DNA of 64,000 nt. It comes from CADEED01 sp963711635 (GTDB lineage: Bacteria > Pseudomonadota > Gammaproteobacteria > Steroidobacterales > Steroidobacteraceae). The stretch spans positions 310,001 to 374,000 of the forward strand of contig CAVQEZ010000004.1 in assembly GCA_963711635.1 (NCBI GenBank), read 5' to 3'. Positions within the stretch are counted from its first letter, which is position 1. Every line of letters begins with the position of its first letter. This document shows, one piece after another, positions 17,701-28,287 of this stretch. The position numbers and the translations under genes are program-made. The notes beneath the pieces are model-generated. The model worked only from the letters and a program-made list of their open reading frames with translations. It made no database searches and was not told the origin of the DNA.

Positions 17701-19055
17701 CGGTAACGCAGATCCGATACCTGCTGTATCCGGCCGGCGGAGTCGAATGTCGTCTGCGCGTCCTGGTGCAGCACGCCGTTGACGTACATGCGCTCGCGCC
17801 AGCGCCGGCCCGCGGCGTCATAGCCGTAATAGGCCTGGCGGTTCTCCGCCTGGTCGAGGATGGCGGCGAGATTGCCGCCCGCGTCGTACTGGTAGTCGAG
17901 CCGCTGGCCATGGCCGCTTTGCTGGTAGTCCAGCGCACCCGTGCCGTCGTAGTCGAAGTCGGTGCGCACGCTGCCCAGGTCCCACTTCGCCGTCACGCGG
18001 CCGAAGTCGTCGTACTGGAACCTGAAGGGTGGCGCCGCGCGGATTGCGCTCATAGGTCTTGTGGTTATTGACGTCGTACTTGAATCGCGTGTCGTAACCG
18101 AGCTCCGAACGCACGCGGATCACGTTGCCCACGAGATCGTAGTAGTAGGTCGTCGTCTCCGGCGTGCCGTCCGCCGCGAGCGCGCCGCTGGTCTCCGTGC
18201 GCCGACGGCCGAGCTCGTCGTACGTGAAAGTCCGCGTCATCCAGTCGTCGATCCACGCCTCGGTGATGAGGCTGGTCTGGCGATTGGCCAGGTCGTAAGT
18301 GAACTGCTTGCGCCAGCCCATTTCGTCCGTGACCTGCGTCTGGCGGCCGAAGCCGTCGTACACGATGCGCTTCGGGTCGCCGAGTGCGTGCCACTCTTCC
18401 GTGACCTGACCGGCGGTGTTGTAGGTGACGCCATTGACGTTGCCGTTCTCGTCACGCTTGCGACCTGGCGCCCGACGCGGTCGTAATAATTGACGAGGAT
18501 GCGATCGCCGCCGCCGGTGTCGAACACTCCGTCGCCGGTGATGTCGGAGAGAAACTGGATCTCCGGACGCGTATCGAGCACGTTCGCGAACGGCAGTCGT
18601 GTTTCGGCGAGCGCACCAAACACGTTGTAGCGGTAGAGCGTTTGCTGACCGTCCGTTGCACGGAAGCGGATGGTGTTGCCCCAGCGATCCTCGTTGCGCC
18701 CTGCCACGGGCTTGCGACCGGGTTCGCCGGCGGCGTCACGAGTGATGCGGCCAGCGCGTCGTAGGTCAGCGTCCGGCCGATGTTCATGCGGCCCGCGCCA
18801 CGTGCATACGGTCCCGACTGCGACGGCCGGCGATACGTGATCACGTAGTCGATCCAGCCGCTGTAGCGCTGAGATCGATCTGCCGGCCATCGGCCGAAAC
18901 GCCGGGGATCACGACGCCATTGACACTGAACTCCACGATCGAGCCCGCCTCGGGAACCGTATCCCAACGCACGACGTTGCTGGCTCCACCGGCTCATCCG
19001 GAATCAGGCCCTCGACCAGGCTCTCGATCTCGGCGATCGAGAACCCGTGAGCTCG
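14234..19055 (-). CDS. RHS/YD-repeat polymorphic toxin, 5' truncated, several frameshifts
   Basis: Joining at least seven frame segments gives one long RHS protein on the minus strand. From the N-side it holds many YD repeats (for example MYDGFGRQTQVTDEMGWRKQ, YDELGRRRTETSG and VLGYDDLGQRTSASGPGDNG) that build the RHS shell. A LysM domain follows (VQEGDTLRKVAARIFGDPG, about 16530-16670). Next is a hydrophobic Gly/Ala-rich stretch with a twice-repeated unit (GLQESFNWDAVAMAGIAGG and GLQKSFSWRDVALSAAAGA), then a linker and a C-terminal toxin-like tip. RHS proteins deliver C-terminal toxins to rival cells. Frames change near 18890, 18720, 18460, 18050, 15900, 15190, 14720 and 14600. The N-terminus is lost at a probable join near 19050. 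Confidence 0.8.
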
Positions 19056-19200
19056 ATGTCGAAGTCAATTCTCCAGCAAGCCTCGCAACTCCTCGGCCAG
19101 GGATCGAAGAACGAGGAGTTCGCATCCGCGGCGGGCAATTGCAATGACAGTGCTCTTCGTCGTAGCCATTCCGGCCGCTTGATCTTGGAGGAGACGCAGC

Positions 19201-19593
19201 ATGGACCGATTCACCGGCGGTTGCCTGTGCGGCAACGTCCGAATTGTGGCGTCGGGCACCCCATACCGGGTCGGCCTTTGTCACTGTCTCGACTGCCGCA
19301 AGCATCATGGGGCGCTTTTTCACGCTTCCGCGGTGTTCCCTCAGGATGCGGTGACGATCGATGGCGAAACACGCGACTACGCCGGGCGGTTTTTCTGTCC
19401 CCGCTGCGGCTCGTCCGTTTTCGCACGCAGCGCGGACGAAATCGAAGTGAACCTGGGATCCCTGGATGCCCCCGACCAGCTGATGCCAACCTACGAACTC
19501 TGGACCGTCCGTCGCGAGTCCTGGTTGCCGCCGTTTCCGCTCACGAGACGATACGAGCGCGATCGTGACGCCACGGGTCGCTTTGAGGAGTAG
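19201..19593 (+). CDS. GFA/CENP-V family zinc-binding protein
   Basis: The 130-residue protein belongs to the family named after glutathione-dependent formaldehyde-activating enzyme. The zinc ligands are visible: CLCG near residue 8, CHCLDC near residue 27, and CPRCG near residue 67. Members bind zinc and some react with S-hydroxymethyl-glutathione, but most have no known substrate. GGAGG lies 12 bases before the ATG. The gene is intact and probably stands alone. It is convergent with the regulator to its right. Confidence 0.9.
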   Translation: MDRFTGGCLCGNVRIVASGTPYRVGLCHCLDCRKHHGALFHASAVFPQDAVTIDGETRDYAGRFFCPRCGSSVFARSADEIEVNLGSLDAPDQLMPTYELWTVRRESWLPPFPLTRRYERDRDATGRFEE

Positions 19594-19645
19594 GTCGCAC
19601 GACGGCAGCCTTCGGACGAATGGCCGTGGAGATAACGCCGGCGCG

Positions 19646-21166
19646 TCACTCCGGAAGACCGGCCTTGCGGAAGCCATCGACGAAATGCTCAAGCGTCGCG
19701 GCGTCGCGGAATGGCTCGGTCGCGGCCCAGTGGCGGGTCGTGAAATGCGGGTTGCCGACGAGGAACAGTTCGACCTCTGCGCGCGCCTCGTCGAGCCGGC
19801 CGAGTTGCGCAAGGCTTGCCGCCAGGAAACGGCGTGAGCTTGTGCGATAGGTCTCGTCCCTGCGCAGTGTCTCGATCGCGGCTTCGTAGTCGCCTGCCGC
19901 ATATTGCGCCTGGCCGAGCGTCAGATAGTACCAGCTTGCCGGAAACGGGTTCAGCCGGAACGCCTTGCGAATGTGCTCGAGGCCCTCCTCGACCCGCCCG
20001 GCCAGGACCGCGATGTCGGACAATGCCGCCCAGGCGTCGGCCTCGTTCGGGTCGAGCTCGATCGCCTTGGCGAATTCCGGATCCGCCTCGGCGAAGCTGC
20101 GCTCATAGGCAAGCAGGTAAGCCAGGACCCAGCGGCAGCCGGCATCGTTGGGATCGATCGCTACGGCTTTGCGCGCCAGTTCCAAAGCAACGCTACGGGT
20201 AGATTCGGTCGGCCCGCCGGAATGCACCCATCCCATCCAGTGGTTCATGGCAAGCCAGCGATAGGCCTCGGCGTATTCCGGATCGAGCGAAACCGCGCGC
20301 GTGAGCATCAGATGCGCTTCCCGCGCCGCCTGCGGCGAATCATCCATCAGCCTGCGCGCCCGCACGCAGAGATCGTAGGCCTCGAGATTTTTGGGCCGAT
20401 TGCGTGGCGGCGGTGCGCTGAGCCGGCCGAGCAGCGCCTCCACGATCTTGCCGTGACCTCGTCCTGTACGGCAAAGATATCGTCCAGGCTGCGATCGAAG
20501 CGTTCCGCCCATAGATGGTCGCCACTCACCGCGTCGACCAGCTGGGCGTTGATGCGCACGCGCCCCGCGGCGCGTCTTGCGCTACCCTCCAGCAGGTAGC
20601 GCACGCCAAGGTCCTCAGCGATCAGGCGCACGTCCATCGCCTTCTCCTTGTAGGCAAAGACCGAGTTGCGTGCGATGACGAACAGGCCGGAGTTCCTCGA
20701 CAAGTCGGTGATCAGGTCTTCGGTCAATCCATCCGCGAAGGATCCCTGCTCGGGATCGTTGCTGACATTGACGAAGGGCAGCACGGCTATCGATGGTTTG
20801 TCGGGCATCGGCAAAGGTTTTCGCCTCGCGTCACCGAGCTGTTCGATCGCCCCCGTGAAGCGGTAACCGACGCGCGGAACCGTTGACGATCCATTCACCG
20901 CCGTCGGCATCGCGCGGACCAAGCAGCTTCCTGAGCTGTGCGATCTGGACGGTGAGGTTGCCTTCCTCGACTGCCGTGCCCGGCCACGTCGCATCCATCA
21001 ACTCGGTCTTGCCCAGGATTTCGCCGGATCGTTCGACGAGCGCCGCAAGCAGCTTTAGCCCGCGGTGGCCAACGGCAACGGGAACACCATTCCGAAGCAG
21101 CGTTCCCGCATCGGGATCAAGCACGAACGGACCAAAGGCAAAACGCGATCCCTGCATGCGGCGCAT
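19646..21166 (-). CDS. Winged-helix regulator with TolB-like and TPR domains, two frameshifts
   Basis: Three overlapping frames form one protein of about 500 residues. The N-terminal 110 residues are an OmpR/CadC-type winged helix (FGPFVLDPDAGTLLRNG, TVQIAQLRKLLGPRDADGG). A central domain begins PSIAVLPFVNVSNDPEQGSF and continues LLEGSARRAAGRVRINAQL, the pattern of TolB-N/adenylate-cyclase-associated regulators. TPR units follow (ASWYYLTLGQAQYAAGDYEA). Proteins of this layout are common in Rhizobiales as transcription factors of unknown signal. The frame breaks are near 20885 and 20460 and look like single-base indels. Confidence 0.82.
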
Positions 21167-21454
21167 CTATAGCCTAGCTGGACGTTTCTGCGAACGATTT
21201 GGGAGAGCTTGACTACGGCGCGGTTAGCATTTCTGCGGAAGCGACGGCGGTTGCCTAACATCAGGTCGCGGATGACGATCAGGCCCAGCGATCCCCCAGG
21301 GCGCCTCCACGACAGTCAATTGATCGGGCAGCCCGAGCGTGGGGCGTTCATGCGCATTCCAAAAATCGATTGCAAGATAAGATCAGTTGATTTAGCTTGC
21401 AACCGGTTGCATATCGCAATCAGAATTACGAATGCGCCGCGTGAGGAAAGGAAG
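21167..21454. other. Intergenic region, nothing recognised
   Basis: These 290 bases lie between the start of the winged-helix regulator and the remnant of a RibD-family gene. No convincing gene, RNA or terminator is seen. The right half (about 21360-21430) is AT-richer and might hold promoters, but no clear -35/-10 pair stands out. Confidence 0.4.
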
Positions 21455-21552
21455 ATGGCTTGGCGAGGCTCGTGTTCGGAATGAACCAGTTCCTGGACGG
21501 CTACGTCGACCATATGGCGTTTGCGCCAAGCCCCACGTTCTTCCGCCACTAA
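21455..21552 (+). pseudogene. Truncated copy of the RibD/DHFR-family gene at 22356
   Basis: About 80 bases from TCGTGTTCGGAATGAACCAG onward are nearly identical to the start of the gene at 22356, including a GCGTTTGCGCC block and a final TTCCGCCACT. The copy then ends in a stop and runs into the metallo-hydrolase gene. Only the first 30 codons remain and they are out of frame. A duplication or a mis-joined read could make this. Confidence 0.7.
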
Positions 21553-21600
21553 ATCGGCGACGCGCGGCCTGGCCGGCATCGTGCAAAAATGTTGACGGAG

Positions 21601-22245
21601 ATGAAAGATGAACGCCTGACGCCTCAATCACCATCACGCCGATCCTCGTTGCCGACCTGCTCGTCGAGGGCGAGCGGATGCCGGTCTACGTGCACGTCAT
21701 CGACCATCCCGATGCGCGCGTGCTGGTCGACACCGGCATGACGGAACTGCACCCGGCGGTGGTGGCCGCCTTCAATCCCCGCCTCTATCCACTGAGCAAG
21801 CAGGACTTCGACCTCGCCGGCATCGACATCGTCGTCAACACACACCTGCACGCCGACCATTGCGGCGGCAACCATCTCTTCGCCGGCAAGCCGATCTACG
21901 TCCAGCGCCGGGAGCTCGACGACGCCCACAGCGACGAGGACGAGTACACCATTCGCGAGTGGGTCGATGCGCCCGGCGTGCGGTATGTGCCGGTCGACGG
22001 CGAACTCGAGCTGCTTCCCGGGCTCCGGCTCGTCCCGGCGCCGGGCCACACAGCCGGCATGCAGGTCGTCGTCGTCGAGACTGGCGGGCGCCCGGTCGTC
22101 GTTGGCGGCGACGTGGCGGTTTGGTTTGGCGAGCTTGACGAGCCGCAGCACCGAAGGCCAGCTGCGGGTGCGCGCGCTCGACCCCGAGCTGGTCTGGCTC
22201 GCGCACGAGCACGAGCCGTGGCGACCCGCGCCGTGTAAGGCATGA
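21601..22245 (+). CDS. Metallo-beta-lactamase-fold hydrolase, N-acyl homoserine lactonase-like, frameshifted
   Basis: The core of about 190 residues carries the zinc motif HLHADHCGG, an upstream VLVDTGMTELHPAV strand and a second His in APGHTAGMQVVVVE, with GGDVAVWFGELDEP as the next metal-ligand strand. This layout and LYPLSKQDFDLAGIDIVVN match AHL-lactonase-type quorum-quenching enzymes, though related lactonases are possible. The ATG at 21601 (MKDERL) is out of frame with the core, and the C-terminus (VRALDPELVWLAHEHEPWRP) is in another frame. Breaks are therefore inferred near 21620 and 22145. It is a soluble enzyme with no signal peptide seen. Confidence 0.75.
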
Positions 22246-22355
22246 CGCCGGAGTTGCCTGGGTGGGGAGGCGAGGCATCAAGTCTGACTGCGCCCTAGCG
22301 CAGACCATGTTGCATTGCGCCTCGGTTGCGCGGCGATCAGGAGGAGAATGAGAGT

Positions 22356-22889
<534 letters not shown>

Positions 22890-23075
22890 TCACGCAACTC
22901 GCCCGAAGCATCGCGCCGACGCGTAAGGTCCGCTTCGGGTTGGTTCCACGTCGATCGCATGTAGCCCGTTTGGAAGTTTTTGGAACTATTTGGCCGTGCT
23001 TAAGTACGGCTCTGTTCGTATCCTGCAAATTCATCCTCTTTCGGTTCGAGCGTCTCAAACCGTACGGAGGTTGCC

Positions 23076-23333
23076 ATGAACGATACCCCCGCCCTGACGT
23101 TGGCATCGCGTCAGGCAGCGCAGCCGGGAACGCCCTTCGGGCCGGCGGACGTGTCGCGCCGGCACTACAGCCTAGCGACCCTGCGAAGCACTATTGCGAC
23201 CTGGGAAGAGCGGAAACGCCTGCGCTGGGAACTCGAGCAAATGTCCAGGGACAATCCCCATCTGCTCCAAGATATCGGCATGACGAGACGGCAGGTCGAA
23301 GCGGAGATCGCCAAGCCCTTCTGGCAAGCATAA
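23076..23333 (+). CDS. DUF1127 domain protein
   Basis: This 85-residue protein has the C-terminal DUF1127 pattern: WEERKRLRWELEQMSRDNPH then LLQDIGMTRRQVEAEIAKPF. Such small Arg-rich proteins are abundant in Alphaproteobacteria and have been tied to RNA binding and to phosphate or virulence regulation in some species. A CGGAGG site lies seven bases before the ATG. The MFS gene starts 11 bases downstream, so the two are probably co-transcribed. Confidence 0.85.
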   Translation: MNDTPALTLASRQAAQPGTPFGPADVSRRHYSLATLRSTIATWEERKRLRWELEQMSRDNPHLLQDIGMTRRQVEAEIAKPFWQA

Positions 23334-23344
23334 GGCGATGTTGC

Positions 23345-24511
23345 ATGGCTGCCGAAACCACGACGTCACTTCCAGAAGACCGGATCCCATGGGCGGCGAT
23401 GGCAGGCCTCATCGCGACCGTCACGTTGGGCGCCGTCACGGCGGGGGTGACTTATCCGCTTCTCAGCTTCATCCTCGAGCGCCAGGGTACGGCGCCCGGC
23501 CTGATCGGCCTGTCGGCGGGGATGATGCCGCTGGGCTTCATCGTATCCGCGTACCTCACACCGGCGTTGGCGAGGCGCGTGGGCGAAGCGCGGCTTGCGA
23601 TCCTGTGTTCGCTCCTTGCAGCAGCCACCCTGATCGCGATTGCCTGGACGCAGGATGTGTGGGCCTGGATGCCGCTGCGTTTCCTGCTCGGCTTCTTCAC
23701 CAAGCCGGCTTATGTGATCAGTGAAACCTGGCTGATCTCGATCACGCCCGCATCGCGCCGGGGCCGCATCATGGGTATCTATTCAGCGATTGTTTCGGGC
23801 GGCTTCGCCATCGGCCCGCTGTCGCTCGGCCTTGTCGGCACTGAGGGCTGGCCGCCCTTCATCATCGCCATCATGGCTCTGCTTCTCTGCGGCCTGATCA
23901 TGCTTGCGGTCGTGCCGCGCCTGCCTGAGATCTCGCATGATGGCGAGACGACATCGGTCGGCGGGTTCTTCGCATTGGCGCCGCTCCTGTTGTTCGCGGT
24001 TTTTGTCGCAGCCGCTTTCGAGCAGACGCTGATTTCGTTGTTCGCTGTCTATGGCGCAGCACTCGGCAGTTCCGAGGAGCGCATCGCTTCGCTGATCGCC
24101 TGCTTCATCGCAGGCGATGCCGCGCTGCAGGTTTTGCTCGGACGCATGGCCGACCGGTTCGGCTCGACGCGGACCATGTTGTTCTGTGCCCTGGCTTCGC
24201 TGGCCGGCTGCCTGCTGCTTTCGTCAATCTTCGACTTACGGCTCATCTGGCCGTTCGTTTTCGTCTGGGGCGGGGTCTCGTTCGGCATCTACACCATGAC
24301 GCTGATCCAACTCGGCGAACGCTTCACCGGACATGCCTTGATTGCGGGTAATGCGGCCTTCGCACTGGTTTGGGGAATCGGCGGCATTGTCGGTTCGCCG
24401 ACCACCGGCCTCGCGATGCAACTGATCGGACATCAGGGCCTGCCATTATCCCTTGGCTTGCTGTGCGGCGTGCTGGCGGTCTTTTTGATCGCGGAGAAAC
24501 GGCGGGGCTGA
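23345..24511 (+). CDS. MFS transporter
   Basis: The 388-residue protein has 12 hydrophobic segments and MFS signatures, including GRMADRFGSTRTM in the mid-loop and PASRRGRIMGIYSAIVSGGF after segment four. The overall shape (GFFTKPAYVISETWLISITP) resembles the YcaD/quinolone-like subgroup of small-molecule exporters. The substrate is unknown. The ATG at 23345 gives a short cytoplasmic N-terminus; upstream in-frame codons would overlap the DUF1127 gene. The gene is intact. Confidence 0.88.
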   Translation: MAAETTTSLPEDRIPWAAMAGLIATVTLGAVTAGVTYPLLSFILERQGTAPGLIGLSAGMMPLGFIVSAYLTPALARRVGEARLAILCSLLAAATLIAIAWTQDVWAWMPLRFLLGFFTKPAYVISETWLISITPASRRGRIMGIYSAIVSGGFAIGPLSLGLVGTEGWPPFIIAIMALLLCGLIMLAVVPRLPEISHDGETTSVGGFFALAPLLLFAVFVAAAFEQTLISLFAVYGAALGSSEERIASLIACFIAGDAALQVLLGRMADRFGSTRTMLFCALASLAGCLLLSSIFDLRLIWPFVFVWGGVSFGIYTMTLIQLGERFTGHALIAGNAAFALVWGIGGIVGSPTTGLAMQLIGHQGLPLSLGLLCGVLAVFLIAEKRRG

Positions 24512-24690
24512 CCTAGGTAGAGGCGGTCGATACATCTATCTCGGTCGCGCCAATTAGTTCCTCGACCCCCAACACACCGGCAAACTATCCCGTCCGGCGG
24601 GAAAGTCGTTGTCATAAACAGCCGCTACCGGCCGAAATGGCGTGCCGTATTCTCTTCCCAACTTTGCTGGTCATCGCGTCGGGAGAGATC

Positions 24691-25587
24691 ATGGATACGA
24701 GACATGTCGCCGAGCTTCGGGAGAATGGCTATGCGGTCATCCGCGGCTTTCTCGACAAGGACGAGGTGGCGCAGCTTCGGCGGGCGAGCGAGGACGTCTA
24801 CCGGGAGGGCCTGAAGCACCACGCCACCTATCGCGACAAAAACCTCTATTTCGAAGTGATCAACGACCCGGGCAACAAGAGCCGCGCAGTGCCACAGGCG
24901 CACTGGTTTTCCTGGATCAATCCGACTTTCGAGGCGCACCGCCGCAGCGAGAAGATGTTCGAAGCACTGGCGCCGCTGCTCGGGCCAGACATCAAACAAA
25001 TCGCCAACCAGTTGCACTGGAAGGCGCCGGGCGGAAAGTACACCTACTACCGCATGCACCAGGACGTGCGTTTCCGCACGCGGCCCGAGCTTTTCGCCAA
25101 CCTTGACCGCTATTCACTGAACACCGGTCTGGCGCTGAACCGGCAGAACGCCTCGAACGGCGCGCTGAAGGTCGTGCCCGGACATCACAAGCGTGGCTAT
25201 CTGGGTCTCTCGGAGGATGGCGGCATCATGCAGGGCAATGTCGAGCAGGGCGCAGAGCTGAAAGCGGTCGGTATCGATCCGTCCGAAGTCGTGCAGTTGG
25301 AGATGGAGCCGGGCGACCTCGTGCTCTGGACGCTATACACGATCCACGGGTCGGGCCCGAATGTATCGACCGAGCCGCGCATCCTGATGATCGACAACTA
25401 TGTGCGGGCCGAGAATTCGCCGGAGCGCGGCGAATGGGCTTTCCGCGACGGCCGCTCCGTGCCGCTCGGCGACGAGCCCGAAATTTGCAAATACGAACAG
25501 CTGCGGGAAAACCCCGGTCCGTTCTATGTCGAGGAGAAGTGGACCGACGAGGCGAGAGAGGCTGAAAAGGCCAAGGCCGTCGGATGA
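24691..25587 (+). CDS. Phytanoyl-CoA dioxygenase family protein
   Basis: This is a non-haem Fe(II)/2-oxoglutarate oxygenase of about 298 residues. The metal triad is visible as HQD in YRMHQDVRFRTRP and the distal His in LYTIHGSGPNVS, followed by the 2-oxoglutarate Arg in TEPRILMIDNYVR. The N-terminus ENGYAVIRGFLDKDEVAQLR is typical. The substrate is unknown; phytanoyl-CoA is only the family name. The ATG at 24691 is preceded by GGGAGAG. It stands beside a LysR regulator and a peptide-type ABC binding protein. Confidence 0.9.
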   Translation: MDTRHVAELRENGYAVIRGFLDKDEVAQLRRASEDVYREGLKHHATYRDKNLYFEVINDPGNKSRAVPQAHWFSWINPTFEAHRRSEKMFEALAPLLGPDIKQIANQLHWKAPGGKYTYYRMHQDVRFRTRPELFANLDRYSLNTGLALNRQNASNGALKVVPGHHKRGYLGLSEDGGIMQGNVEQGAELKAVGIDPSEVVQLEMEPGDLVLWTLYTIHGSGPNVSTEPRILMIDNYVRAENSPERGEWAFRDGRSVPLGDEPEICKYEQLRENPGPFYVEEKWTDEAREAEKAKAVG

Positions 25588-25641
25588 GGTCTCGGGCAGG
25601 CGTGCCTGCGATAAACGGGCCTGCCAGTTTTTGGTTTTCGT

Positions 25642-26556
25642 TCAATCGAGATCGGGAGAGAGCTCGCGAATGAGGAAGTCAACGAACGTCCGCACTTTCA
25701 TGGCCACGTAGGTCCGGTGCGGATAGAGCGCGAAGATCGGACTGGATGTCGGCCGGAAGTCCTCGAGCAGAGCCTCGAGCCGGCCGTCCGCAAGCGCCGG
25801 GCCGACGAGCAGGCTCGGCAGGTTGCCTATGCCGAAACCGGACATGGTGATCTGATAGGCAGCTTCCACGCTGTTGGTCGACACCCTGCCCTTCACCGGC
25901 GCCGAGAACTTTCCCTGAGGCCCCACGAACGGCCAGGCGCCCAGCCGCTTGGCGAAATTCGACAAGACGCACGAGTGGTCCGCAAGCTCGTTCGGATGCA
26001 GGGGCCTGCCGTGCCTTTCGAGATAGGCCGGCGTCGCACAGACATAGTTCCGCACCGTTCCCAACTGGCGTGCGACGATCTCGGAATCGCTCTGCGCCTC
26101 GAAGCGGATGGCGACGTCATACCCCTCCTCCACGATGCCGATGACATAGCGGGACGTGAGGTTGAACTCGATCGAGACAAGCGGGTTCTCGTCGAGGAAG
26201 CGTGGGATCAGCCGCGTGATGCGCGTGTATGCCAACACGTTGGAACAGGATACCCGCAGCAGGCCGCGCGTTCCCCGATCGAGCCGCCGCGTCGAATCCT
26301 GCAGTTCCTCCACATCACTCAACAGAACGCGGACGCGCTCGGCATAGTCGCGGCCGGCCTCCGTAGGATTGAGGCGGCGCGTCGTGCGGTTGAGCAGCCG
26401 GACGCCGAGATCGTCCTCCAGCTCCTTGATGACGCGGCTGACCGCAGTCGTGGACATGTTGAGGTCCCGCGCCGCCGCCGACAGACTGCCGAGCGCGCAG
26501 ACGCGGTCATACACCTTCATCGCGGTCAGCAGATTTAATTGCCCCTCCCAGCCCAT
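25642..26556 (-). CDS. LysR-family transcriptional regulator
   Basis: The 304-residue protein has the LysR helix-turn-helix (LSAAARDLNMSTTAVSRVIK and ELEDDLGVRLLNRTTRRLNP) followed by a substrate-binding domain. The subgroup with YDRVCALGSLSAAA and DVAIRFEAQ resembles the CrgA/DmlR type. It is transcribed away from the ABC binding-protein gene, whose start is 81 bases off, so it probably controls that gene and itself. It is convergent with the dioxygenase gene. Confidence 0.93.
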   Translation of the reverse strand: MGWEGQLNLLTAMKVYDRVCALGSLSAAARDLNMSTTAVSRVIKELEDDLGVRLLNRTTRRLNPTEAGRDYAERVRVLLSDVEELQDSTRRLDRGTRGLLRVSCSNVLAYTRITRLIPRFLDENPLVSIEFNLTSRYVIGIVEEGYDVAIRFEAQSDSEIVARQLGTVRNYVCATPAYLERHGRPLHPNELADHSCVLSNFAKRLGAWPFVGPQGKFSAPVKGRVSTNSVEAAYQITMSGFGIGNLPSLLVGPALADGRLEALLEDFRPTSSPIFALYPHRTYVAMKVRTFVDFLIRELSPDLD

Positions 26557-26637
26557 CGGATCGGGGCCGTTTCAAACGCCATGGCACGCTCCATGTGGCC
26601 GACCTTGCAACAAGAAATCAACAGAGGGAGATATTGA

Positions 26638-28269
26638 ATGACACCTAAGCTTCATCCCGCGATCGCGATGTATGCCAAGGAGGCGCGGGACGGCCGCATG
26701 AGCCGGCGCGAGTTTCTCGCAACCGCAAGCGCGCTGGGCGCCGCCACGGCAACGGCATATGGCCTGCTCGGCCTGACCGCGCCTGTTTCCGCGTTGGCGG
26801 AGGAACCCCGCAAGGGAGGCATCGTGCGCGTCTCGATGCAGGTGATGGCGCTCGACGATCCGCGCGCCTTCCGCACCTCGCAGATGGGTAACATCGCCAT
26901 GCAGTTCCTCGATCCGCTGGTGCGCTGGAAGCCGGACTTCACCTTCAGACCGATGCTGCTGGAAAGCTGGGAGGTGAACGAGGACGCCACCGAATACGTG
27001 CTTCACGTGCGCAAGGGCGTGAAATGGTCGAACGGTGACGACTTCGACGCGCGCGACGTTACCTTCAACATCACCCGCTGGTGCGAGAAGGAAGCAACGG
27101 GCAACTCCATGGCAGGACGCATGACGTCGCTGATCGACCCGGACAAAGGCGTCGCGCGCGAAGGCAGCATCACCGAACGGGATTCGCACACGGTAGTGCT
27201 GAAGCTCGCCAAGCCTGATATCTCGATCATTCCGGCAATGACCGACTATCCCGCCCTTATCGTGCACCGCGATTTCAATCCGGCGGAAAAGACGCTGGCT
27301 CAGAACCCTGTTGGCACCGGTCCGTTCGAACTGACGAAGCACGAGGTCGGCGTCGCGGCCTCGGCGCGCAAGCGGCCGGACGGCTCCTGGTGGGGCGGCA
27401 ACGTGTTCCTCGATGGGATCGACTGGTTCGACTACGGCACCGAGACCGCGCCGACGCTTGCGGCGATGGAATCCAGCGAGATCGACCTCACCGCTCAGAC
27501 CCAGTCCTACGACGTCGCCGCGCTTGACGGCATGGGCCTGAAGAAGTCCGAGATCGTGACCGCGGCGACCGTCGTGCTGCGCACGAACGTCAACGCCAAG
27601 CCATATGACGACAAGCGTGTGCGCAACGCCATCCAACTCGCGATCGACAACGAGGCGGTGATGAAGCTTGGCATCGACGGCCAGGGCGAAGTCGCGCAGA
27701 ACCACCATGTCGGTCCGATGCATCCGGAATATGCCGAACTGCCGCCGATCAAGCGCGACATCGACAAGGCCAAGGCTCTGCTGCAGGAGGCCGGGCAACT
27801 GGACGACGAGTTCGACCTCATCTCCGTCGAGGCCGACTACCGCAAGGAAACCTCCGACGCGGCGGCGCAGCAGATGCGCGAGGCTGGCTTCAAGGTGAAG
27901 CGCACCGTGATCCCGGAAAGCTCGTTCTGGAACGACTGGACGAAGTATCCGTTGGCGACGACGAACTGGAACGCGCGGCCGCTCGGCATCCAGACCTATG
28001 CGCTTGCCTACCAGACCGGCACGGCATGGAATGAGACCGGCTTCTCCGATCCCGAGTTCGACACCAAGATCCAGAAGGCCAACTCGATCGCCGACGCCGA
28101 GACGCGCCGGTCGCTGATGAAGGAATTGCAGGTCGCGCTGCAGGACTCCGGCATCATTGTCCAGCCCTACTGGCGCAAGCTGTTCTGCCACATGAGCCCG
28201 AAGCTGATGGGCTACCAGATGCACCAGGCCTACGAGCAGGATTTCACGGGCGCTTGGCTCGCCGCCTGA
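26638..28269 (+). CDS. ABC transporter substrate-binding protein, peptide/family 5, Tat-exported
   Basis: The 543-residue protein begins with a twin-arginine signal (MSRREFLATASALGAATATA) near residue 20, so it is exported folded. The mature part is an SBP_bac_5 protein: MAGRMTSLIDPDKGVAREG, LAQNPVGTGPFELTKHEVG and YDDKRVRNAIQLAIDNEAV are family stretches. Such proteins feed peptides, opines or other amines to an ABC importer in the periplasm. The permease genes do not follow; a terminator and then foreign sequence come next. Confidence 0.92.
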   Translation: MTPKLHPAIAMYAKEARDGRMSRREFLATASALGAATATAYGLLGLTAPVSALAEEPRKGGIVRVSMQVMALDDPRAFRTSQMGNIAMQFLDPLVRWKPDFTFRPMLLESWEVNEDATEYVLHVRKGVKWSNGDDFDARDVTFNITRWCEKEATGNSMAGRMTSLIDPDKGVAREGSITERDSHTVVLKLAKPDISIIPAMTDYPALIVHRDFNPAEKTLAQNPVGTGPFELTKHEVGVAASARKRPDGSWWGGNVFLDGIDWFDYGTETAPTLAAMESSEIDLTAQTQSYDVAALDGMGLKKSEIVTAATVVLRTNVNAKPYDDKRVRNAIQLAIDNEAVMKLGIDGQGEVAQNHHVGPMHPEYAELPPIKRDIDKAKALLQEAGQLDDEFDLISVEADYRKETSDAAAQQMREAGFKVKRTVIPESSFWNDWTKYPLATTNWNARPLGIQTYALAYQTGTAWNETGFSDPEFDTKIQKANSIADAETRRSLMKELQVALQDSGIIVQPYWRKLFCHMSPKLMGYQMHQAYEQDFTGAWLAA

Positions 28270-28287
28270 CGAGTACGATTTGGAAGT

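Noticed and set aside
19065..19169. 34-codon minus-strand frame MATTKSTVIAIARRGCELLV before the GFA gene
   Set aside because: Too short to support, and it ends at a probable join; it is likely a gene fragment.
26572..28224. 550-codon minus-strand frame opposite the ABC binding-protein gene
   Set aside because: Pure shadow with no motifs; the plus-strand gene has a Tat signal and family motifs throughout.
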